A DNA stretch of 64,000 nucleotides from Saprospiraceae bacterium (lineage in GTDB: Bacteria > Bacteroidota > Bacteroidia > Chitinophagales > Saprospiraceae). The position numbers and the translations under genes were made by a program. Under the pieces are notes generated by a model. The model did no database searches, was not told the origin of the DNA, and saw only the letters and a program-made list of their open reading frames with translations. Every line of letters starts with the position of its first letter. The stretch's first letter is position 1. Below, one piece after another: positions 53,501 to 61,419 of the stretch. The DNA is taken from assembly GCA_016722285.1 (NCBI GenBank), contig JADKGI010000001.1:744001-808000 (forward strand), in the 5' to 3' direction.

Positions 53501-54351
53501 TAAAATTCTTCAGATCAATCAGACAAAATCTACTCCAAAATGGCAAATTAAAATCTTATTCTATCTATGCCATAGGAGAAATATTTCTTTTAGTCATCGG
53601 AATTTTGATCGCATTGCAGATCAATAATTGGAATGAATTCCGTAAGTCTGCTATTCAGGAAGCCGCTTTTTTCACAGATGTACTTGGAGATTTGGAGAAA
53701 GATTCTATCAAGTTGGACTACATATTTGATTTTCACTCCAAAAGAATTGAATATCTGGATACACTCCTTACTTATGTCAGAAATTCTGACAAACTAATGG
53801 GTTTAGAAAAATTCGGCATGCATGTAGAACCGCTGTATTATGAAGAAGCAGCCACAAACTATTCTACCAGTTTTGAGTCAGCCAAGACTTCAGGCGCATT
53901 CAATAGTTTCAAAAATAAAACACTTTTGAAGGACCTGACTGAATATTATACAAATTTCATTCTATTAGAGAATAATATTAACTCCATTTCTAATATTATA
54001 ACTGATCAATTTGAACCCCTCATGTCAAGTTTACCTTTAGGTTACTTGAATCCTATAACAGGATCAAAAGTCATTTCGGAAAATTCAAACAAAATGTTTT
54101 ATGAAAAATTAGCATCAATCAAGGACAATAGGAGCATTGATATTGATTATAACAAGCTTCTTCAGGATCCAAGATTTGAATCCTATATAGTAGGAGATAT
54201 GGGCCGAACGTTCAACCTACTTACTAAAATAAAATCAAGGCAACAGCATCTGGAGAACATCAAGCATAAAATACTAACAAAAAATGATTTTTTAAAATGT
54301 TTATTGGTTACACCCTTCTCACATTATTTTAAATATTTTCCACTGAATTGA
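53497..54351 (+). CDS. DUF6090-family membrane protein B
   Basis: 284 residues. SYSIYAIGEIFLLVIGILIA and LQINNWNEFRKSAIQEAAFF give the family signature; the remainder is helical and lacks known catalytic motifs. GTG start at 53497 reads MIKFFRSIRQNLLQNGKLKS. Coupled to the preceding paralogue by a four-base overlap. Function unknown. Confidence 0.78.
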   Translation: MIKFFRSIRQNLLQNGKLKSYSIYAIGEIFLLVIGILIALQINNWNEFRKSAIQEAAFFTDVLGDLEKDSIKLDYIFDFHSKRIEYLDTLLTYVRNSDKLMGLEKFGMHVEPLYYEEAATNYSTSFESAKTSGAFNSFKNKTLLKDLTEYYTNFILLENNINSISNIITDQFEPLMSSLPLGYLNPITGSKVISENSNKMFYEKLASIKDNRSIDIDYNKLLQDPRFESYIVGDMGRTFNLLTKIKSRQQHLENIKHKILTKNDFLKCLLVTPFSHYFKYFPLN

Positions 54352-54436
54352 TCATCTTTGCTGTACTAGTATTTCTAAATATGGAATACATTCAGTCTTT
54401 TTGAATATATTTGAAAGATAAAATTAAATCAAATAA

Positions 54437-55588
54437 ATGAAGGACAAATTTTTATTCTTTTTTGCAATAGTCATCTCCCTTAGTTCTGTATTTTCACAGC
54501 AGGACTATTATCCGGATGCAGTCTGGCTTACTAAAGCGCCATCCGAACTCGGGATGAATAAATTTCTTCTTGATAGTGCTGTCACCACAGCCATCAAAAG
54601 TGAAAACAAAGTAGAAAAAGACTTAAGGGTGTCTATGCTCAAATCATATATAAGAGAGCCTGAATATAAAATCATTGGACCGACCAGATTTCGTGGCGGA
54701 CCATCCGGCTTAGTAATAAAGGACGGTTATATCGCAGCATCTTGGGGAGATATTGAGCGGGTGGACATGACGTTTAGTGTCACTAAAAGTGTACTATCAA
54801 CAGTAGCTGGTCTGGCTGTCGATCAGGGACTTATTGGGGATGTAAATGATCCTGTGGATAAATATGTCTGGGATGGAACATTTGAAAGTGAGCACAATAA
54901 AAAAATTACATGGAAACATTTACTTCATCAATCGTCAGACTGGTCAGGAACTCTTTTTGGACTGCATGATTGGGCAGACAGACCTCCCAAAGATGGCAGC
55001 CCTGAGCAATGGAAAAACAGAGCATTGGTTGAACCGGGTACGGTTTTTGAATATAATGATGTCCGTGTAAACTTACTTGCGTATTCGCTGCTGCATGTCT
55101 GGCGAAAACCATTACCTGCAGTGATTAAAGAAAAAATTATGGATCCCATTGGTGCTTCTTCTACCTGGAGATGGTACGGTTATGGCCATTCATATATCAA
55201 CATGGATGGGATAATGATGCAATCAGTGAGTGGAGGCGGTCATCATGGCGGGGGATTATTCAGCAGTTCGCTCGATCTGGCAAGAGTGGGGTTGCTTTTT
55301 TTGAGAAAAGGAAAGTGGCGAAATAAACAACTTATTTCAGAAGACTGGATCAGACAAGCAACAGAGCCATCACCATCAAACAAGGCATATGGATATATGT
55401 GGTGGTTGAATGCTGATCAAACATGGAAAAGCCTTTCCACTGACATATTTTATGCACTTGGTTATGGTGGGAACTATATTATTATCGACCGAAAGAATGA
55501 TCTGGTAGTAGTCGCCAGATGGATGGATGGAGAGAAAATAGAAGAAGTACTATCTTTGATAACTAAATCCATTGTTAACAAAAAATAA
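54437..55588 (+). CDS. Class C beta-lactamase-fold serine hydrolase
   Basis: 383 residues with a signal peptide (FLFFFAIVISLSSVFSQ). The S-x-x-K motif is SVTK (Ser114-Lys117), the Y-x-N-type motif is YND (Tyr206), and a G-G stretch (SVSGGGHHGGGLFSSS) lies near where a K-T-G box would fall. Periplasmic hydrolase, likely D-amino-acid- or ester-specific as in D-aminopeptidases. It precedes a DmpA-like peptidase by 10 bases, so they are probably co-transcribed. A -7-like TATATTTG lies about 30 bases upstream of its start. Confidence 0.85.
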   Translation: MKDKFLFFFAIVISLSSVFSQQDYYPDAVWLTKAPSELGMNKFLLDSAVTTAIKSENKVEKDLRVSMLKSYIREPEYKIIGPTRFRGGPSGLVIKDGYIAASWGDIERVDMTFSVTKSVLSTVAGLAVDQGLIGDVNDPVDKYVWDGTFESEHNKKITWKHLLHQSSDWSGTLFGLHDWADRPPKDGSPEQWKNRALVEPGTVFEYNDVRVNLLAYSLLHVWRKPLPAVIKEKIMDPIGASSTWRWYGYGHSYINMDGIMMQSVSGGGHHGGGLFSSSLDLARVGLLFLRKGKWRNKQLISEDWIRQATEPSPSNKAYGYMWWLNADQTWKSLSTDIFYALGYGGNYIIIDRKNDLVVVARWMDGEKIEEVLSLITKSIVNKK

Positions 55589-55598
55589 TTATAAGCCC

Positions 55599-56759
55599 AT
55601 GAAGAATATTTTACTGATCTTTACCATCATCATAATCTGCCAAACTATGGAAGCCCAGAAAACAAGAGCCCATGATATTGGAATCCCATTCCCGGGTAGT
55701 CCAGGAACATTTAATGCTATTACTGACGTGCATGGGGTGGAAGTAGGTTACAGTACTATTATAACAGGAGAAGGAAAAAATATCCGTGGCAAAGGCCCGG
55801 CCAGAACGGGCGTCACGGCGATTTTACCCAGGGGCAGAATGAATAATCCGGTTTATTCCAACTGGTATTCACTAAACGGAAATGGCGAAATGACAGGTAC
55901 AACATGGATAACAGAATCAGGCTTTTTGGAAGGGCCCATCATGATTACCAATACCAATAGTGTAGGTGTTGTCAGGGATGCGGTTCTAAAATGGTACATC
56001 CGGATGGGATGGTACAAAGAAGATTTCTGGTACACATACCCTGTGGTAGCAGAGACGTATGATGGGTTTCTGAACGATATATATGGATTTCATGTCCAGG
56101 AAAGTAATGCTTATGAAGCGTTGGATAAGGCTGCCACCGGCCATATTGCAGAGGGAAATGTAGGAGGTGGTACAGGTATGATGTGCCTTGGATTCAAAGG
56201 GGGAACAGGGACATCATCCAGAGTGATCACAATCAAAGACTCAAACTACACTGTAGGCGTGTTGGTTCAAGCCAATTTTGGAAAGAAAAATCAGCTCACT
56301 ATTACCGGAGTGCATGTAGGAAGAGAATTATCAGATACACTAAATAATGAACTCAAAGCTGCCCCATCATACAGGCAGGAAGGCGATGGTTCGATCATTG
56401 TGGTTGTAGCCACGGATGCTCCTTTATTGCCGCACCAGCTCAAGCGTATCGCCCAGAGAGTATCCCTGGGCATCGGGAGAGTAGGAGGGGAAGGAACAAA
56501 TGGATCAGGTGATATCTTTATTGCCTTCTCAACTGCCAACCCAATGGCCTTTCAAAGAGATCAGGTTGCGAAAGTAGATCAGTTGCCCAATGATCTCATT
56601 AATCCTCTTTTTGAGGCAACCATTCAGGCTACGGAGGAAGCCATTATCAACGCTATGGTTGCTGCTGAAACGACGGAAGGCATCAATGGCAATAAATCAT
56701 ATGCACTACCGCATGACAAAGTCATCGAAATCCTGAAAAAGTATAACAGAATAAAATAG
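55599..56759 (+). CDS. P1-family (DmpA/BapA-like) aminopeptidase
   Basis: 386 residues from the ATG at 55599-55601 with signal peptide MKNILLIFTIIIICQTMEAQ. DIGIPFPGSPGTFNAITDVH and GVEVGYSTI begin the alpha part. The autocleavage/nucleophile site is TNGSGDIFIAFSTAN with Ser303. DmpA-type enzymes release N-terminal D- or beta-amino acids from peptides. Membership of a run of peptidases suggests salvage of unusual peptides. Confidence 0.85.
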   Translation: MKNILLIFTIIIICQTMEAQKTRAHDIGIPFPGSPGTFNAITDVHGVEVGYSTIITGEGKNIRGKGPARTGVTAILPRGRMNNPVYSNWYSLNGNGEMTGTTWITESGFLEGPIMITNTNSVGVVRDAVLKWYIRMGWYKEDFWYTYPVVAETYDGFLNDIYGFHVQESNAYEALDKAATGHIAEGNVGGGTGMMCLGFKGGTGTSSRVITIKDSNYTVGVLVQANFGKKNQLTITGVHVGRELSDTLNNELKAAPSYRQEGDGSIIVVVATDAPLLPHQLKRIAQRVSLGIGRVGGEGTNGSGDIFIAFSTANPMAFQRDQVAKVDQLPNDLINPLFEATIQATEEAIINAMVAAETTEGINGNKSYALPHDKVIEILKKYNRIK

Positions 56760-56908
56760 CATGATGGAAGATAAAAGACCAAACATCGATAAGTTTCACA
56801 ATATAGGATTCCTTGAAAAGATTAGGAGTAAAATATTTACTTTTACGTTCGGGAGCATGAAATATTTCATTATTTGACCCATTTTATTTTATTTATTCAA
56901 GTGATTTT

Positions 56909-58366
56909 ATGGCCAATTTTTTTAAAATAATTTCTTTGATCATCCTTGGACTTTTCGGCGTTCTGGTTTTAAATACTTTCAGAAGCCAGTCGAAGCAACT
57001 ATCCGGAGTTAAAAAAGCAGGTGAAATTATCATTAGTGATTCAGTAATTACTCACTTATCTGATGTAATAAAACTCAGGACAGTATCCAATTCGGATCCT
57101 ACCATGATAGACAGCGCACAGTTTCAAAAATTTACAGATTATGTGGCACAGGCATTTCCGCTGGTTCAAAATCGTTTGGAAATGGAGAATGTCAATACCT
57201 ATGCCTTATTCTACGAATGGAAAGGAAAAAATCCTTCACTCAAACCGGTATTGCTTATGGGTCATTTTGATGTGGTTCCGGTGATACAAGGCACAGAGAG
57301 ACTTTGGGAACACAAGCCTTTTGATGGCGAGATAGCAAATGGATTTGTCTATGGTCGTGGCACCTTGGACGACAAGACTACCGTGATAGGTGTCCTGGAG
57401 GCGGTCGAGTATTTACTCAAGGAGGGATTTCAACCTGAAAGAACGTTTTATCTGGCTTTTGGTCATGACGAAGAAGTATTGGGAAAATATGGCGCAAAAG
57501 AAATTGCATCTATCCTTGCAAAAAGAAAAGTGGAATTGGAGTATGTACTTGATGAAGGCGGTATGATCAAGCAAGACGGTATCGAAGGTCTGAAAAAACC
57601 AATAGCTATGGTTGGAGTGGCAGAAAAAGGATATGTGACTTTGCAGCTGACAGCTACGGGAGAAGGGGGACATTCCTCTATGCCTCCACCACAGACCAGT
57701 ATCGGTGATCTGGCAGAAGCTATAGACAGACTTCAAAAGCATCCATTTCCGTACAGACTGGAAGGTGCGGCCGCTTACATGTTGGATTATTTAGGACCAG
57801 AGATGCCATTTGCAAATAAAATGGCTATGGCAAACAGGTGGCTTATGAAACCAGTAATCATCAGTTCATTATCGAAATCTAATTCAGGCAGTGCTATGCT
57901 GCATACAACCACAGCTCCTACCATTCTGGATGCAGGCCTAAAGGAAAATGTCCTTCCCATAGATGCCACCGCTAAAATAAATTTTAGAATACTCCCTGGA
58001 GACTCAGTGGCAGGTGTCATAAAGTATGTAAAAAAAGTGATCAAAAATGACAGTATAAAAGTGGATATAGTAGGAGAGTCCGGCACAGACCCTTCTTTTA
58101 TTTCCGATACAACATCTCTGGGATTCAGGATGATTCACACGACAATAAAAAGTTGTTTTCCTGATGTTTTGGTAGCTCCTTATCTGGTGGTAGGAGCGAC
58201 AGACTCAAGACATTTTAAAAATTTATCCTGCAATATTTACCGCTTCATGCCTGTCAGGTTTACGGATGAAGATATAAAGAGATTTCATGGAACAAACGAA
58301 CGCATAAGTATCGAAGATTTTAAAAATGTAGTTCGGTTTTATATGGAACTTATCAGCAGAGGATAA
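56909..58366 (+). CDS. M20-family zinc peptidase, membrane-anchored
   Basis: 485 residues with an N-terminal membrane helix (FFKIISLIILGLFGVLVLNTF). Metal ligands: MGHFDVVPV (His119, Asp121), GRGTLDDKTTV (Asp), FGHDEEVLG (catalytic Glu then Glu ligand), and a His near the end (ATDSRHF). It matches the carboxypeptidase S/DapE-like M20 group. Likely cleaves dipeptides at the outer face of the membrane. It follows the P1 peptidase by 150 bases. Confidence 0.88.
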   Translation: MANFFKIISLIILGLFGVLVLNTFRSQSKQLSGVKKAGEIIISDSVITHLSDVIKLRTVSNSDPTMIDSAQFQKFTDYVAQAFPLVQNRLEMENVNTYALFYEWKGKNPSLKPVLLMGHFDVVPVIQGTERLWEHKPFDGEIANGFVYGRGTLDDKTTVIGVLEAVEYLLKEGFQPERTFYLAFGHDEEVLGKYGAKEIASILAKRKVELEYVLDEGGMIKQDGIEGLKKPIAMVGVAEKGYVTLQLTATGEGGHSSMPPPQTSIGDLAEAIDRLQKHPFPYRLEGAAAYMLDYLGPEMPFANKMAMANRWLMKPVIISSLSKSNSGSAMLHTTTAPTILDAGLKENVLPIDATAKINFRILPGDSVAGVIKYVKKVIKNDSIKVDIVGESGTDPSFISDTTSLGFRMIHTTIKSCFPDVLVAPYLVVGATDSRHFKNLSCNIYRFMPVRFTDEDIKRFHGTNERISIEDFKNVVRFYMELISRG

Positions 58367-58506
58367 TGTCTAAAATTTGGATAAGTGGAATGTCCTTAAT
58401 CTTTAGTGCAATTTGACAAGTTTGGAATAAAATATTATAACAAATGAAAATAGGATTTTTGTAACTCCCCATAAAGTTTCAATTTTATCATTTAAGCCAT
58501 AAGTGA

Positions 58507-59670
58507 ATGTTTTATAACCCCGTTGCCATCATTGCCATTTTGTTTTTTGTCGTTGTGCTGTCTGAGTGGCTCAGCGACAAAGCATATTTCAGACATGCAG
58601 GTACTGGCTTACTTGTTATCATTTTCGGAGCAGTGTTGAGCAATGTTGGGATCATACCGGCATCTACACCCGCTTCACCAGTTTACGATGCCGTTTTTAG
58701 TTATATAGCTCCACTTTCCATTTTCCTTATTTTGCTGAGAGTCAACCTGGCGAGTCTAAAAAAAGCAGGAAGACCTATGCTGATCATGTTTCTTATTGGT
58801 TCTGCAGCCACTGTTGTGGGGGTTCTGGTATCTATGTGGTTGCTGAATGGAAAGTCAGAAATTGGCGAATTTTATTACGCCATTGCTGGTATGTACACAG
58901 GAACCTATACGGGAGGAAGCCTAAATTTTAATGCAGTCGCTCTGAATTACAATATATCACAGGAAGGTTCATTATATACGGCTGCAACAGTGGCAGACAA
59001 TATCATGTCTGCACTTTGGGTAGTCGCCACATTGGCTATTCCGCAATTCCTGAATAAAAAATTTCCACGAAAGAAAACTGCAGGTTATTCCAGTGATGAA
59101 CAGTCATCTGCTGTGACGATCCATTCTGACACAGAAAATGTTGGCCCTTTTGATGTGGCATTTTTATTACTACTAGGACTGACGGCCATAATTGTTTCTT
59201 CATGGCTCAATCATATGATACCATCTATTCCATCTATTTTGTGGCTGACTACATTTGCTCTTATATTGGCACAGATACCATTCATCCACAACCTGAAAGG
59301 ACATAAGCTCCTTGGATTACTGGGAGTTTACATATTTCTGACTGTCATAGGAGCTTATTGTGACATCCCGGCGCTAATTGATAATGGCAGGCTGGCAATA
59401 GTATTATTAGCAATGGTGACGATGTTGGTGCTGGTCCATGGGGTGATTACTTATGGAGCAGGTGCGTTGATGAAGCAGGATTGGGATATAATATCTATCG
59501 CATCACAGGCGAATGTAGGTGGTACGGCTACTGCGATGGCATTGGCAAGGAGTCTTGACAGAAACGAACTGGTTCTCCCGGGAATTCTGGCAGGTGCCTT
59601 GGGCAATGCTTTGGGCTCGTACCTGGGAATAATGGTTTCGGAATTTATGGTGTATTCAGGATGGTTTTAA
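58507..59670 (+). CDS. DUF819-family membrane transporter-like protein
   Basis: 387 residues with about ten to eleven transmembrane helices. GMYTGTYTGGSLNFNAVALN and ASQANVGGTATAMALARSLD are the two DUF819 hallmark segments. Family members sit beside peptidases and deiminases, and uptake of peptides or amino acids is plausible. It lies between the M20 peptidase (140 bases) and the deiminase (28 bases), same strand. Substrate unknown. Confidence 0.85.
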   Translation: MFYNPVAIIAILFFVVVLSEWLSDKAYFRHAGTGLLVIIFGAVLSNVGIIPASTPASPVYDAVFSYIAPLSIFLILLRVNLASLKKAGRPMLIMFLIGSAATVVGVLVSMWLLNGKSEIGEFYYAIAGMYTGTYTGGSLNFNAVALNYNISQEGSLYTAATVADNIMSALWVVATLAIPQFLNKKFPRKKTAGYSSDEQSSAVTIHSDTENVGPFDVAFLLLLGLTAIIVSSWLNHMIPSIPSILWLTTFALILAQIPFIHNLKGHKLLGLLGVYIFLTVIGAYCDIPALIDNGRLAIVLLAMVTMLVLVHGVITYGAGALMKQDWDIISIASQANVGGTATAMALARSLDRNELVLPGILAGALGNALGSYLGIMVSEFMVYSGWF

Positions 59671-59697
59671 GACAAATAAAATATAACCTAAAAAATA

Positions 59698-61221
59698 ATG
59701 ACTGAGAGTATGCAAAGTATTTCTAACAATAGTAAACTTCAAACCCTTCTTTTCCTGTTTGTATTACTTTTAAGGGGTAGTTTGGGTATATCACAGGAGA
59801 TAGTTCAAACCAACTTTTATAATCAGGATAACCATTATCGAATGGCTGCGGAATGGGAGCCGGCATTGGGAACTCTTATTGCATGGCCTCTTAGTATTCC
59901 TTACAAACTTGTAGTGGAGTTGGCTGCGGATAATTCATTATTTACTCTTGTTGAAAATGAATCTTCCAAAATGGAAGCTTTAAAATGGTTTGGCAAATGG
60001 GGAATAGATACAGACAGAGTTACTTTTATAACAGCACCACAGGGCATTGACGTCTCCTGGGTGCGTGACTGGGGTCCTCATGCGGTATTTCCTCCACAGG
60101 GGAAAATGAAACTCGCAGACGGTAAATACATTTTTTCTACTCCCGTGACGACAATGTCTTGTACCGATCCGCTTATGTTTTTATATATGGATGGGGATAA
60201 GATATTAAAAACAGAAACCGAAGATAATGCTACCGCCTATATTGGTAATGCATTAAACCTGAAAATCCTGGACCTTCCTTTTATTAGTACAGGAGGTAAT
60301 GTCATGACTGATGGTCTGGGGTCTGCATATTCTTCGTGCATTCTTAATAATGAAAATAGATATTACGGAGTCACAGATGACATGTTTTTTAAAGAAAATA
60401 AAATGCTTTTGGGTATAAACAAATACCACATACTTTCTAATTTTGAAAAAACAGGGATTCAGCATATAGACTGTCTCATGAAGCTATTGGATGAAGAACG
60501 TATCCTGGTAATGCAACCTCCTTCAGACCACGAGCTATTTCCTGTTTACGAAGATATTGTCAAAAACGAATTATCACAATTTAAAACATATTACGGCAGA
60601 CCCTATGAGATTGTCAGGATGAATACATTCAGGTATAGGAATGATGATCTGGCTGCATATTCCAATTCATTGATATTAAACAAAACGATTTATGTACCCC
60701 TTTTCGGAATTCCGGGGGATGTCACTGCTATGAGAAGATGGAAAGAATTGATGCCGGGATATACGGTTAAAGGCTTTGAATATATACTGAACAACGAACC
60801 TTCGCTCACACAACAAATAAAAGACAGATATCAAAGCATGGGTTGGAATCACGGGGATGCATTGCACTGCAGAACTCGGGCTATCTGGGATCCGGACATG
60901 CTGTTTATTGCTTTAAAGGCTGCAAATAAGTCCATAAAGTGTGGTGAGGACAATCAAATATATGCAACCATCATAGATTATAGTGGCAAAGGATTGAAGA
61001 ATGATTCCTTAATTATGTATTGGAGAATCGAAGGAAATACTATCTGGAATGAAATCCGAATGAAAAATACGGATATCAAGCAACAATACGAAGTCCAGAT
61101 ACCTTGCCAGAATCAGGGTATTTCGATTGAATACTATATTTCAGGAGCTTCGGAATCAGGCAAAAAAGCTACGAGGCCAGCTACGGCACCTTTGGGATAT
61201 TATAGAACAACTTTCAAATAA
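59698..61221 (+). CDS. Agmatine/peptidyl-arginine deiminase-family protein
   Basis: 507 residues. Signal-like N-terminus (LQTLLFLFVLLLRGSLGISQ). Catalytic features of the PAD_porph guanidine-modifying fold: EWEPALGTLIAWP, VSWVRDWGPHAVF (Asp), ISTGGNVMTDG, and the nucleophile Cys391 in GDALHCRTR. The C-terminal ~130 residues form an extra beta domain after the deiminase core. It converts Arg-containing substrates or agmatine to citrulline-type products. Exported, so it probably acts on peptides. Confidence 0.83.
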   Translation: MTESMQSISNNSKLQTLLFLFVLLLRGSLGISQEIVQTNFYNQDNHYRMAAEWEPALGTLIAWPLSIPYKLVVELAADNSLFTLVENESSKMEALKWFGKWGIDTDRVTFITAPQGIDVSWVRDWGPHAVFPPQGKMKLADGKYIFSTPVTTMSCTDPLMFLYMDGDKILKTETEDNATAYIGNALNLKILDLPFISTGGNVMTDGLGSAYSSCILNNENRYYGVTDDMFFKENKMLLGINKYHILSNFEKTGIQHIDCLMKLLDEERILVMQPPSDHELFPVYEDIVKNELSQFKTYYGRPYEIVRMNTFRYRNDDLAAYSNSLILNKTIYVPLFGIPGDVTAMRRWKELMPGYTVKGFEYILNNEPSLTQQIKDRYQSMGWNHGDALHCRTRAIWDPDMLFIALKAANKSIKCGEDNQIYATIIDYSGKGLKNDSLIMYWRIEGNTIWNEIRMKNTDIKQQYEVQIPCQNQGISIEYYISGASESGKKATRPATAPLGYYRTTFK

Positions 61222-61419
61222 TTTTTCAAATGATTTTGTCAATATATAGTGATAAAAGGCGTTTTTGTCGATTTTTTTTAATCTGAGACCTAATTTCATT
61301 AAATTTGACCTTTGTAGTGCTCACATAATGATTAGCACCAAGCAAATACTAAAAATTTACAAAAACACTTTTGTAGAATAACAAAATAAATATATCTAAT
61401 TCACCAAAATCAATGTAGA

